This document shows, piece after piece, positions 1 through 7,367 of a stretch of DNA of 64,000 nt (its first letter is position 1; each line of letters begins with the position of its first letter). Under the pieces are notes generated by a model. The model saw only the letters and a list, made by a program, of their open reading frames with translations. It searched no databases and was not told the DNA's origin. Both the position numbers and the translations under genes were made by a program. This DNA is from Jannaschia marina (GTDB lineage Bacteria; Pseudomonadota; Alphaproteobacteria; Rhodobacterales; Rhodobacteraceae): positions 1 to 64,000 of the forward strand of contig NZ_JABVAX010000007.1 in assembly GCF_013404595.1 (NCBI RefSeq), written 5' to 3'.

Positions 1-41
1 TTCGCCTTGAACGCGGCCGCGTGCCGCTTCCTCTTCGCCAT
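1..41 (-). CDS. IS3-family transposase OrfA, N-terminal fragment
   Basis: Only the first 13 codons are inside the window, reading MAKRKRHAAAFKA on the minus strand from the ATG complementary to 39-41. This is the usual opening of IS3-group OrfA proteins (a short basic stretch, then a FKAK-type start of the helix-turn-helix that binds the IS ends). In the family OrfA and OrfB are joined by programmed frameshifting to make the active DDE transposase. That part cannot be seen here. A good Shine-Dalgarno lies 8-14 bases upstream. The identification rests on a short motif. Confidence 0.6.
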   Translation of the reverse strand, partial: MAKRKRHAAAFKA

Positions 42-102
42 CTCGTCCGTCTCCTTCTCGAAGACCAAGATGACCTCAGATCGTAGCTCCCGTCAGCGTC
101 CA
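1..102 (-). mobile_element. End of an IS3-family insertion sequence (partial)
   Basis: The left edge holds one terminus of an insertion sequence whose body lies outside the window. Read on the minus strand, a ribosome-binding site (AAGGAGA, about 49-55) precedes an ATG that opens a protein of the IS3 OrfA type. The outer boundary is placed near 102, where the reverse strand begins TGGACGCTGACGG. IS3-family elements usually begin with TG. To the right of this point a different, AT-richer coding frame begins. Neither the second terminus nor a target duplication can be seen, so the exact end is inferred. Confidence 0.55.
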
Positions 103-103
103 A

Positions 104-631
104 TTTCCAGGGAGCACCTCAAACAATTCGAATCGCGGGTTCTCACTGGCTCAAGACTTCGTAGCTCGGACAGAGGAGAACGGCCAGCCCGACAACAGGT
201 ATCGAGCCTTCAGTATTTATACAAAAGCAAGCGACTTGATAGTCTTTGACGAGCTATGTTTTTGCCTTCGTAGGATCGCATTTCCACTCGAAATGAAGAT
301 TTCTGAGGAAGATAGAACTGCGAGAGAGGTCTTGCTTGCTGAGCGAGACCGTCAATTGCATCCAAAGATGAAATTTGGAGACTTCGCCGCGCCAGATCAT
401 TCGCGCATTTGGCAAGAGCATTTTGAATGGTGCAACTTCGCCTATTTTCCCGACTTGTGTCTTTTGAAAGGAGAGTACCCGAGCTGGGGCGGTGCAATCA
501 ACGCAGATCCCTATATCGCTGTCACGTCTGGCGATAAAAGATTCGTCGAAGCAATCAAGTGGATCTCTGAGAATGGCTTCCCCAAAAGGCTTCATACGCA
601 GGTGCTTCGTGCGATTCAGGAGACGGAATAG
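104..631 (+). pseudogene. Unknown gene truncated at its 5' end by the IS
   Basis: An open frame runs without a stop from the presumed IS end to the stop at 629-631, about 175 codons, with no good start codon at its beginning. This suggests the original N-terminus was cut off by the insertion. Internal starts exist (TTG at 236, ATG at 293) and could give 131- or 112-residue products. The translation has balanced composition, with many aromatic, acidic and basic residues (DPYIAVTSGD, WISENGF), and looks like a folded soluble protein. The DNA is clearly richer in A+T than the flanking genome, suggesting acquisition by transfer. I do not recognise the family. Confidence 0.5.
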
Positions 632-640
632 AGCAAGTAG

Positions 641-662
641 GGTGGGCATCACCATGCCCACC
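641..662. repeat. Short palindromic hairpin, REP-like
   Basis: Arms GGTGGGCAT (641-649) and ATGCCCACC (654-662) are perfect inverted repeats around a four-base loop, preceded by GTAG. The preceding GTAGGG matches the opening of the larger palindrome 25 bases downstream, suggesting both belong to a dispersed REP-type family. It lies 10 bases after the stop of the truncated gene and could also act as a transcript end, but has no T-run. Confidence 0.55.
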
Positions 663-684
663 AGAACCATTCAGCTCCCTCCAC

Positions 685-742
685 GTAGGGCGGGGTTTCA
701 CCCCGCCACCTCACCGCCCGGCGGGGTGAAACCCCGCCCTAC
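685..742. repeat. Large perfect palindrome, REP-like
   Basis: Two perfect 23-base inverted arms (685-707 and 720-742) enclose a 12-base loop. The arms start with GTAGGGCGGGG. Such long GTAGGG-headed palindromes between genes are typical of REP elements moved by RAYT transposases, but no RAYT gene is in this window. It sits between the truncated left-edge gene and the 3' end of the next minus-strand gene, so it could also block read-through in both directions. Confidence 0.65.
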
Positions 743-774
743 GCCGTCCACCCCGCGCGGAACCAACGATTCAC

Positions 775-1317
775 TCACCCGGCCCCCAACGCCCCCCGCA
801 CCTCCTCCGGCCCGACGAAGCTCAGCGCCCCGCGGTCCAGCTCGCCCATCGGGCGCAGATAACACGTCACTACCGCCCAGCCGCGCTCCATGTCCGTGAG
901 GAACGACGTGAACCCGTGGGGGTTGCCGACCATCGTGTCGCGCACCTTCTGGGCCATGGCGGCGGCGTCGTCGCCGTCGTTCCAGCCGCGGTTCGACGCC
1001 TCGGAGATGCGGCCCATCGCCACGAAGTCCCGCCGCGCCGCCTGGCTCCGCGGCATCAGGTGGTCCACGTCGCGCCCCATGGACGTACGCGGCATTACCG
1101 CGTCGAAGGCCGCGCGATAGTCGCCGTAGCCCGGCGCGCAATAGACGGTGCCCCAGCCCCGCCGCTCGACCACGAGGCAGCTCTCGAGGCTCCGCCGCCC
1201 GATCCGGTGGACCCGCACGGCAGGCGACACGAGGTCTGCGCGCCCCAGCGCCGGCGCGGGCCAGAGGATCCCCTGCTCGCGCATCATCTGACCGTATTGC
1301 TTCGCCGTGATCTGCAT
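775..1317 (-). CDS. Hypothetical protein, 180 aa
   Basis: I do not recognise this protein. The start at 1317 (MQITAKQYGQMM) was chosen because GGAGG lies just upstream on the minus strand. The longer reading to 1431 would run through a palindromic repeat. The protein is soluble, with no signal peptide or membrane segment. Near the middle it contains R-D-V-D-H-L-M-P-R-S, a pattern resembling the DxDHxxP turn of HNH-type nucleases, but no second metal-binding half is obvious, so I do not claim nuclease activity. It is flanked by palindromic repeats on both sides and stands alone. Confidence 0.6.
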   Translation of the reverse strand: MQITAKQYGQMMREQGILWPAPALGRADLVSPAVRVHRIGRRSLESCLVVERRGWGTVYCAPGYGDYRAAFDAVMPRTSMGRDVDHLMPRSQAARRDFVAMGRISEASNRGWNDGDDAAAMAQKVRDTMVGNPHGFTSFLTDMERGWAVVTCYLRPMGELDRGALSFVGPEEVRGALGAG

Positions 1318-1371
1318 GGGGTCCTCCGCCGCGGTATGATCCGACTCGCAGCAAACACCAGAAGTGTGACA

Positions 1372-1428
1372 GGGGCAAAGCCCCCCGCCTGCGCCGCCGG
1401 TTCCAAAGTCTTCCCGAAGACTTTGGAA
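1372..1428. repeat. Two intergenic inverted repeats
   Basis: GGGGC-aaa-GCCCC lies at 1372-1384. A second palindrome has arms TTCCAAAGTCTTC (1401-1413) and GAAGACTTTGGAA (1416-1428). The first resembles a G-run/AAA/C-run hairpin at 20837-20860, pointing to a dispersed family in this genome. Both sit upstream of the divergent genes at 1317 (minus) and 1524 (plus), so they may affect transcription there, but no promoter hexamers are convincing. Confidence 0.55.
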
Positions 1429-1523
1429 CACCGGACCATTCGCGAATAGCCCGGCACCCGCAGCGGACCCGACACACGCCCGCCCGTGCCCACTGGCGTC
1501 CCCTGCGCCCCGTCGCTACGCTC

Positions 1524-2213
1524 ATGCCCATGCGCCTGCTCCTGCTCCCCCTCCTTGTGCTAACCTTAACGGCGAGTTGCTCCCGCACGCTGACCGACGC
1601 GGAACGCGCCCTCGTGGCTCCCCTCCACGGCGACACGCTCGACACCGCGCCGGTCCGCATCCGGCGGAACCCGCTCATCGGCCTCTTCCCGATCACCTTC
1701 GACGCCCGCCCCCGCACCACCTGCCGCGAGCGCATCGGCCCGCCGCGCGAGGGGCGGATCACCACGAGCACCGGCGGCATCGTCCTCTTCGAGCGGCTGA
1801 TCCTGAGCCCGAAGGCCCACCTCGACGACTACGCGGCGACCTTCGGGCCCGACGAGGTGCTCGACCTGCCGGCGGCGATGTTCCTCGTCCACGAGCTCAC
1901 CCACGTCTGGCAATGGCAGAACCGCGCGATCACCGGCTACCACCCGCGCAAGGCCTTCACCGAGCAGATCACCATCGACGACCCCTACCTCTTCGACGCC
2001 GCCGCGACCGAGCCGTTCCTGAGCTACGGCTACGAGGTGCAGGCGAGCCTCGTGGAGGAATACCTCTGTTGCGCCACCCTCGACCCCGAGGGCGCGCGGA
2101 CCGATCGGCTGAAGACGCTTCTGCGGGAGGTCATGCCCGTCGCCGAACCCGAGGTCTTCGCGCGGAACGTCTGGGTGCCCTACACCGAGGATCTGCCCGG
2201 AATCTGCAGCTGA
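1524..2213 (+). CDS. Putative lipoprotein with HExxH metalloprotease-like motif
   Basis: The first 19 residues form a lipoprotein signal: basic start, leucine-rich core, and a lipobox ending TASC with Cys19 as the lipidation site. The mature protein would be anchored at the periplasmic face of a membrane. Residues 123-127 read HELTH followed by VWQWQ, the zinc-binding HExxH helix of metallopeptidases. A downstream glutamate supplying the third ligand cannot be assigned with certainty. Total length is 229 residues. Catalytic activity is inferred from the motif only. A second in-frame ATG lies two codons later. The gene is followed directly by the paired palindromic element. Confidence 0.7.
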   Translation: MPMRLLLLPLLVLTLTASCSRTLTDAERALVAPLHGDTLDTAPVRIRRNPLIGLFPITFDARPRTTCRERIGPPREGRITTSTGGIVLFERLILSPKAHLDDYAATFGPDEVLDLPAAMFLVHELTHVWQWQNRAITGYHPRKAFTEQITIDDPYLFDAAATEPFLSYGYEVQASLVEEYLCCATLDPEGARTDRLKTLLREVMPVAEPEVFARNVWVPYTEDLPGICS

Positions 2214-2214
2214 G

Positions 2215-2267
2215 CGTTTTGTACAAAACGTTCAAACCGGGGGGCGGGGTTTGTACAAAACGTTCAA
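2215..2267 (-). repeat. Paired TTGAACGTTTTGTACA element, 32-bp spacing (copy 1)
   Basis: Two copies of the same motif are present. On the plus strand the core GTACAAAACG starts at 2221 and again at 2253, exactly 32 bases apart, and each is followed by TTCAA. The first copy is a perfect 16-base palindrome CGTTTTGTACAAAACG (2215-2230). Read on the minus strand, the pair starts three bases after the stop codon of uup. The same two-copy arrangement with identical spacing follows purB at 57517-57570. No terminator-like T-run is present. Function is unknown. Confidence 0.7.
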
Positions 2268-2269
2268 TT

Positions 2270-4090
2270 TCAGCCCGCGGCCCGCTCCTCGAGCATCAGC
2301 CACTCCTCCTCGGAGGCGGCCAGCTTCTCCTGCCGCTCGACCAGCGCATCGCTCGCCTTGCGGAACTTCACCGGCTCCCGCGTGAAGAGATTCGGGTCGG
2401 AGAGAAGCCCTTCCAACTTGCCGATCTCCGCTTCGAGTCGCGCGATCTCCGCCGGCAACGCATCGAGCCGGTGCCGCTCGGTGTAGGAGAGGCCGCCGGG
2501 TTTGTCCGGGGTTGACGCAGGGTCTGGCTTGGGCTGCGATGCCTCTCTTGTTTTTGATTTTTCTGTATTTTCTATGTTGCTCAGACCACCCTGATCCACC
2601 ATGTCCGACCACCCGCCGGGGTAGACCTGCGCCCGCCCCCCGCCTGTCATCGCCACGGTCTGCGTGGCGATCCGGTCGAGGAAGTCGCGGTCGTGCGACA
2701 CCAGGAGGACCGTCCCCTCGTAGTCGCCCAGCACGTCCTGCAGAAGGTCCAGCGTCTCGATGTCGAGGTCGTTCGTCGGCTCGTCGAGCACGAGAAGGTT
2801 CGACGGCAGCGCCATGATCCGCGCGAGCAGAAGCCGCGCCTTCTCGCCCCCAGAAAGGGACTTTACCGGAGCCTTGAACTGTTTGTCATGAAAGAGAAAA
2901 TCCTTGAGATAGCCGGCGACGTGCCGGGGTGTGCCGCGCACCATCACCTGATCCGACGCGCCCGAGACACCGAGCAGTGGGTCGAGCGTCAGGGACTCCC
3001 AGAGCGTCGCCTCCGGGTCGAGCCGCGCGCGCGCCTGGTCGAAGACCGCGACCTCGATATTGGTGCCGAGTTTCACCGTGCCCGCGTCCGGCTCGATCTC
3101 ACCGAGGAGCATCTTGAGCACGGTCGTCTTGCCGACGCCGTTCGGCCCGACGAAGGCCACGCGGTCGCCGCGCAAGATCCTGAGATCGAAGGGTTTCAGG
3201 ATCGTCTGCTCACCGAAGGCCTTGGCGATGCCCGTGGCCTCGATCACCCGCTTGCCGGAGGATTGCCCGGCGTCGAGATCCAGTGCAGCAGTGCCCGAGC
3301 GCCGGATCTGCCCGGCCCGCTCCGCCCGCAGCGCGGCGAGCGCGCGGACCCGGCCCTGATTGCGCTTGCGCCGGGCCGAGATGCCCTCGACGGCCCAGCG
3401 CGCCTCCGCCTTGATCTTGCGGTCGAGCTTGTGCCGGGCGAGGTCTTCCTCCTCCCAGGTCTTGTCGCGCCAGACTTCGAAATGCTCGAATCCCTTGTCC
3501 TGACGACGGGTCGTTCCCCTGTCGATCCAGAGGGTTGCGCGGGTCAGCGCCCGCAGAAAGGCCCGATCGTGAGAGATCAGGACATAGGCCGCGCGGGTCG
3601 ACTTCAGCTCCGCCTCGAGCCAGGCGATAGCCTCGATGTCGAGGTGGTTCGTCGGCTCGTCGAGGAGCATGAGCTCCGGCGCTTCCGCCAAGAGCTTCGC
3701 CAGCGCCGCGCGCCGCCGCTCCCCGCCGGACGCCGCATCCGGTGTAGCGTCGAGATTGAGCTTCAGCCCCTCGGCCACGGCCTCCACCTTCCAGGCCTCC
3801 GATGGATCGAGGCCGGAAGTGGCATAGGCACCGAGCGTCGCGAAGCCGCTCAGGTCCGGCTCCTGCTCCATGTAGCCAACGGAGGTTGCGGGCGAGAGGA
3901 CGCGGCTCCCGGTATCCGGTTCCACGAGGCCGGCCATGACCTTCATCAAGGTGGACTTGCCCGACCCATTACGCCCCACGAGCGCGACGCGATCGCCTTC
4001 CTGCACGACGAGGCCGAGGTCGGCGAAGACGGGATCGCCGCCGAAGGTGAGCGAGATGTCGGACAGTTGAAGCAGCGGTGCGCGGGCCAT
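2270..4090 (-). CDS. uup: ABC-F family ATPase Uup
   Basis: This is a soluble protein with two ATP-binding cassettes and no membrane domain, 606 residues. The first cassette has Walker A GRNGSGKST (about 39-47), signature SGGERRR and Walker B LLDEPTNHLD. The second has GPNGVGKTT, LSGGEKAR and LVLDEPTNDLD. A charged coiled-coil C-terminus follows, typical of Uup. ABC-F proteins act on ribosomes, and Uup is linked to ribosome rescue/assembly and DNA precise-excision phenotypes. The linker before the C-terminal domain (NIENTEKSKTREAS) is encoded by conspicuously A-rich codons (about 2540-2585). The upstream acyltransferase gene is on the same strand 35 bases away. Confidence 0.92.
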   Translation of the reverse strand: MARAPLLQLSDISLTFGGDPVFADLGLVVQEGDRVALVGRNGSGKSTLMKVMAGLVEPDTGSRVLSPATSVGYMEQEPDLSGFATLGAYATSGLDPSEAWKVEAVAEGLKLNLDATPDAASGGERRRAALAKLLAEAPELMLLDEPTNHLDIEAIAWLEAELKSTRAAYVLISHDRAFLRALTRATLWIDRGTTRRQDKGFEHFEVWRDKTWEEEDLARHKLDRKIKAEARWAVEGISARRKRNQGRVRALAALRAERAGQIRRSGTAALDLDAGQSSGKRVIEATGIAKAFGEQTILKPFDLRILRGDRVAFVGPNGVGKTTVLKMLLGEIEPDAGTVKLGTNIEVAVFDQARARLDPEATLWESLTLDPLLGVSGASDQVMVRGTPRHVAGYLKDFLFHDKQFKAPVKSLSGGEKARLLLARIMALPSNLLVLDEPTNDLDIETLDLLQDVLGDYEGTVLLVSHDRDFLDRIATQTVAMTGGGRAQVYPGGWSDMVDQGGLSNIENTEKSKTREASQPKPDPASTPDKPGGLSYTERHRLDALPAEIARLEAEIGKLEGLLSDPNLFTREPVKFRKASDALVERQEKLAASEEEWLMLEERAAG

Positions 4091-4125
4091 GGGCCGCAGT
4101 TAGGCGGCACCGCCCGCGCCGTCAA

Positions 4126-4800
4126 TCAGGCCGCGTCCAGCATCCCGGTCAGGAGCCGCGCCCGCGCTGGCGGGATCGCCGCGACGGGCAGCGCGGTGAA
4201 GACGTGGAGCGTGCCGAGGTCGTCGTCCACGACCGCGTGGTCCGAGACCCGGGCACCGAGCGACAGGTAGCCGCGCAAGAGCGGCGGCAGCGCGCCGGGC
4301 ACCTGCGGGATCGGGCGGACCTCGGGGGCCGTGGCGACGGGGGCCCAATCGGCGGGTGCGGTATGCCGCGAGAGCCGTGCCATGCCCGTGCCGACCAGGG
4401 GAAAGGAGGAGCAGCCATAGAGGACAGCGACGCGCTCCTCGACGACGAGGCGGGCCAGAACCGCGAGAAGAAGACGCGGCACCTCCGGGTCGTGGCACTC
4501 GGGGGCCAGGCAGACCCGGCCGACTTCGAGCGCACGCGGGAAGCGGGCGGCGAAGCGGCGCAGGTCGTAGTGCTGCGCGGTATAGCCCGCCGCGATGGCC
4601 GGTCCGTCCTGCAGGGTCAGCCGCGCGCAGGCCGCGAGCGTGCCGTCCGCGCCCGAGATCAGCAGGTGGCGCGCGCGGGCATCGAAGCCATCCCCGTCCG
4701 CCGCGCCGCCGCGAAAGACCCGCGCCCGGAGGTCGAGCGCGGATGCGGCCCGCTCGGGCGGAACGAGACGGGCGCGCCATCTCCCGACGGTGATGTCCAC
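4126..4800 (-). CDS. OlsB-like N-acyltransferase (GNAT fold)
   Basis: The 224-residue protein matches the ornithine-lipid enzyme OlsB, which transfers a 3-hydroxyacyl chain from acyl carrier protein to the alpha-amino group of ornithine. Typical features are EVGRVCLAPE in the middle, LYGCSSFPLVGTG, and the late GYLSLGARVSDHAV-D block. The fold is related to autoinducer synthases, but the late block favours OlsB. In many alphaproteobacteria olsA, the second acyltransferase, sits beside it. No OlsA-like gene is in this window. The gene lies upstream of uup on the same strand and divergent from msrB. OlsB function is inferred from sequence recall. Confidence 0.72.
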   Translation of the reverse strand: MDITVGRWRARLVPPERAASALDLRARVFRGGAADGDGFDARARHLLISGADGTLAACARLTLQDGPAIAAGYTAQHYDLRRFAARFPRALEVGRVCLAPECHDPEVPRLLLAVLARLVVEERVAVLYGCSSFPLVGTGMARLSRHTAPADWAPVATAPEVRPIPQVPGALPPLLRGYLSLGARVSDHAVVDDDLGTLHVFTALPVAAIPPARARLLTGMLDAA

Positions 4801-4890
4801 GGCGGCCTCCTGCCCTTGGCGCGCGGGGATCGCGGGCCTAGATCAACTGTCGCACCGCCGCCACGCGGTGTCCAAGGGAAAGGGATGCGC

Positions 4891-5292
4891 ATGGACAAGG
4901 TCGTCAAGTCGGAAACCGAGTGGAAGGAAGAGCTTGGCGCGGAAGCCTTCAAGGTGCTGCGCAAGCACGGCACCGAGCGCGCCGGCACCCACGACGACTT
5001 CCCGAAGGACCCGGGCACGTTCCGCTGCCGGGGCTGCGACGCGCCGCTCTTCGACCAGGCGCACAAGTTCGAAAGCGGCACCGGCTGGCCGTCCTTCTGG
5101 CAGCCGGTCGATGGCGTGCAGTCGGACGCCGTGGGCGAAAGCGAGGACAACAGCTGGTTCATGAAGCGCACGGAGGTGCATTGCGCGCGCTGCGACGGGC
5201 ATCTGGGCCACGTCTTCCCCGACGGGCCGAAGCCGACGGGCCTGCGCTACTGCATCAACGGTGTGGCCCTCACGTTCGAGAGCGAGGGCTAG
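4891..5292 (+). CDS. msrB: Peptide-methionine (R)-S-oxide reductase MsrB
   Basis: MsrB reduces the R-epimer of methionine sulfoxide in proteins using thioredoxin. The 133-residue protein shows the four structural-zinc cysteines as CRGC (46/49) and CARC (98/101), the family block SGTGWPSF, and the catalytic cysteine at about 121 in RYCIN. The chosen ATG at 4891 has AAAGGG six bases upstream. An ATG two codons earlier (4885) is also possible. It is a single-domain cytoplasmic form without a signal peptide or fused MsrA, divergent from the OlsB-like gene. Confidence 0.93.
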   Translation: MDKVVKSETEWKEELGAEAFKVLRKHGTERAGTHDDFPKDPGTFRCRGCDAPLFDQAHKFESGTGWPSFWQPVDGVQSDAVGESEDNSWFMKRTEVHCARCDGHLGHVFPDGPKPTGLRYCINGVALTFESEG

Positions 5293-5351
5293 TCGTCCGG
5301 CGGCCATGGTCGGGCGTGACCCGACGATGACGGGCCCAGGCCGTCGCCGCC

Positions 5352-5843
5352 CTAGACCTTCCGTCCCGCCGACCCGGTGCCGCTGACATCGGCGATGTCG
5401 ACCAGCTCATAGGGCCGCCCTGCGTTGCGGAAGATCCGCTTTTCGATCCGGGTGTAATCCGCGACGTCGTGGGCGAGCCGCTGGCCGATGACGAGCATGC
5501 GCAGGGGCACGTCGCCCGTGTTCTCGATCGAATGGGACAGGCCGCCCGCGCGGTAGCCGAGGAAGTCTCCCGGCCCGATCGGGTGGACCTTCTCCCCGAG
5601 AAGGGCCGTCCCCTGCCCCTCGAGCACGTAAATCGCCTCATCCTCGTAGAAGTGGACGTGGTGTTCGGTCGTCAGGTCGCCCGGCGCGACCTCGATCAGG
5701 TGGATGCCGAGGCCCGTCAATCCTGTGGCATCGCCGAGCGACTTGTTGATGCGCCGGGCGCGCGGGTTCAGGAAATGCGTCTTCGCCAACCCCTCCATCG
5801 CCGCGATCTCCGCGGCGCGCAGGAGATACGGCGTGTCAGACAT
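5352..5843 (-). CDS. Cupin-domain protein
   Basis: The 163-residue protein has a single cupin barrel. Motif 1 is read in HHVHFYEDEAIYVLEGQG (about residues 61-78), with histidines and a glutamate positioned to bind a metal. Motif 2 is around GDFLGYRAGGLSHSIEN. Cupins range from isomerases to dioxygenases and regulators, and no substrate can be assigned. Its start overlaps the end of bamE by 8 bases, so the two are probably co-transcribed with bamE upstream. Confidence 0.8.
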   Translation of the reverse strand: MSDTPYLLRAAEIAAMEGLAKTHFLNPRARRINKSLGDATGLTGLGIHLIEVAPGDLTTEHHVHFYEDEAIYVLEGQGTALLGEKVHPIGPGDFLGYRAGGLSHSIENTGDVPLRMLVIGQRLAHDVADYTRIEKRIFRNAGRPYELVDIADVSGTGSAGRKV

Positions 5844-6291
5844 CGTCGGCCAATGTCTCGCCCACGTTGATCCGGCCGAAGTTGCGGATGATCTGGCGAA
5901 TGAGTCCGAAGTCGCGGATCGACGTTTCGGTCACGCGGCGCGAGAGCGTCACGACGCGCCCGCGCTCAAGGCCGAACCGCTCAATGTTGGAGACCGTGCC
6001 GTCCTGCGCGAAGCTGACGGCGACGAGCTGGCGTTCCTCGAACTTGGGTGCGCGATAGGCGTAGTGACGCACGCGGCTCTGGACGTAGTACCAGGCATCG
6101 TCGCGTTCGACGCCGCTCGTGGCGGGACGGCCGATCGAGGTTTCGACGGTGTCGCGGGTGTCGACGCCGACGATGAGCGCCTGGAGATCCGACTCGTCGG
6201 GGACATAGCCGTGATTGCGATAGGTGGCCGAACAGGCGGCGAGACCCGCCAGCAGGGCCATCGTCAAAAGCCCTTTCAAGATCGTCCCCAT
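5836..6291 (-). CDS. bamE: Outer-membrane assembly lipoprotein BamE (SmpA/OmlA)
   Basis: BamE is a small lipoprotein of the BAM complex that folds beta-barrels into the outer membrane. A lipoprotein signal occupies the first 20 residues and ends LAAC. The SmpA/OmlA core follows (ESDLQALIVGVDTRDTVETSIGRP, then AWYYVQSRVRHYAYRAPKFEERQLVAVSF, within about residues 32-95). The 151-residue length is usual for alphaproteobacterial forms, which carry a C-terminal extension. It is divergent from the DUF177 gene at 6412, a pairing often seen in Rhodobacterales, so a shared promoter region lies at 6292-6411. Confidence 0.9.
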   Translation of the reverse strand: MGTILKGLLTMALLAGLAACSATYRNHGYVPDESDLQALIVGVDTRDTVETSIGRPATSGVERDDAWYYVQSRVRHYAYRAPKFEERQLVAVSFAQDGTVSNIERFGLERGRVVTLSRRVTETSIRDFGLIRQIIRNFGRINVGETLADDV

Positions 6292-6411
6292 CTGCGTCCC
6301 CTCTTGCCGCGTCCCGTTGCCCGGGTGCTCCGTTCGGACTATGGCTTACCTGCCGCCGTCCCCTCCATCAAGGGCGGGCGGGCGCCGCACCGCAACCAGG
6401 GGATCCCGTCG

Positions 6412-6951
6412 ATGAAACCCATCCTGTCCCATCGGGTCCGCTTCGCCGACCTGCCGCAGCGCCGGGCGACGGAGATCCGCCTCGTCCCCGATGCGGCGCA
6501 GCTGGAGGATCTGGCCGAACGTCTGTCGGTCGATGCGCTGCGCAAGGTGCGGCTGGAGGGGGCACTGACACCGGGCCCGGGTCGCGACTGGACGCTAGGG
6601 GCGACGCTCGGGGCAACGGTCGTGCAACCCTGTCGCGTCACGACCGAGCCCGTGACCACCCGGATCGATGAGCCGGTGGGCCGCCGCTACACGCCCGAGG
6701 ACATCGCGCCGATGGGCGAGGAGGTCGAGATGGAGGACGACGCGCTCGAGCCATTGCCGCAGGTGCTCGATCTCGGTGACGTGCTGGAAGAGGCGCTGGC
6801 GCTGGCCATCCCCGCCTTTCCGAGAGCCGAAAGCGTGGAAACCCTGGACCTCAGCGCCGCACCCGCCGGCGCGGCGCCGCTGACCGAGGAGACCGTGAAG
6901 CCCTTTGCCGGCCTCGCGGACCTGAAGGCGAAGCTCGAAAACAAGGAGTGA
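6412..6951 (+). CDS. DUF177 / YceD family protein
   Basis: YceD-type proteins are small and acidic and almost always precede rpmF and the plsX-fabH genes. They have been connected to 23S rRNA accumulation. Here the 179-residue protein starts MKPILSHRVRFADLP, contains the family cysteine in TVVQPCRVTTEPV, and has an acidic central block (GEEVEMEDDALEPLP). The ATG at 6412 is preceded by AGGGGA. Rhodobacterial versions are not closely similar to the E. coli protein, so the assignment rests on context plus the cysteine/acidic pattern. Confidence 0.85.
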   Translation: MKPILSHRVRFADLPQRRATEIRLVPDAAQLEDLAERLSVDALRKVRLEGALTPGPGRDWTLGATLGATVVQPCRVTTEPVTTRIDEPVGRRYTPEDIAPMGEEVEMEDDALEPLPQVLDLGDVLEEALALAIPAFPRAESVETLDLSAAPAGAAPLTEETVKPFAGLADLKAKLENKE

Positions 6952-7129
6952 GGCGGCCGCACGCGGCGCCCCTTGCATCTGCGCTGAATCGCGGTATGAG
7001 GCGCGTTCCGGCGTCCGTCGCCGGGAAACCGCTGGACCCGCAGGGCGATTGCCACTAGGGACCGCACACGAGATTTACTGTGAGACAAAGGGCGCGCATC
7101 GCCCATCCGATAGAGACCGAGGTTGAGCC

Positions 7130-7333
7130 ATGGCCGTTCCCCAGAACAAGATCACCAAGTCGCGCCGCAACAACCGCCGATCGCACGATTTCCTCGTGCC
7201 CGGCAACCCGGCGGAATGCCCGAACTGCGGCGAGCTGAAGCGCCCGCACCACGTCTGCGGGGCTTGCGGGCACTATGCAGACCGCGAGGTCGTTTCGGCG
7301 GACGTCGTCGATCTGGACGACGACGTCGCCTGA
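7130..7333 (+). CDS. rpmF: 50S ribosomal protein L32
   Basis: L32 is a small protein of the large ribosomal subunit. The 67 residues begin [20 protein letters not shown], the conserved L32 start, and carry the zinc-ribbon pairs CPNC and CGAC. An acidic tail ([10 protein letters not shown]) ends the protein. The 178-base gap from the preceding gene probably holds its promoter. Only 34 bases separate it from plsX, consistent with the widespread rpmF-plsX-fabH operon coupling ribosome and lipid synthesis. Confidence 0.97.
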   Translation: MAVPQNKITKSRRNNRRSHDFLVPGNPAECPNCGELKRPHHVCGACGHYADREVVSADVVDLDDDVA

Positions 7334-7367
7334 ACGGCGATGATCGCTGGATGGAAAGGGGGCCGGC

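Noticed and set aside
2215..2267. Intrinsic terminator for uup
   Set aside because: The palindrome is AT-rich with weak pairing and lacks a T-run; two copies at fixed spacing are not needed for termination.
4126..4800. Acyl-homoserine-lactone synthase
   Set aside because: The fold is shared, but the EVGRVCLAP and GYLSLGARV-D blocks match OlsB, and no LuxR-type regulator lies nearby.
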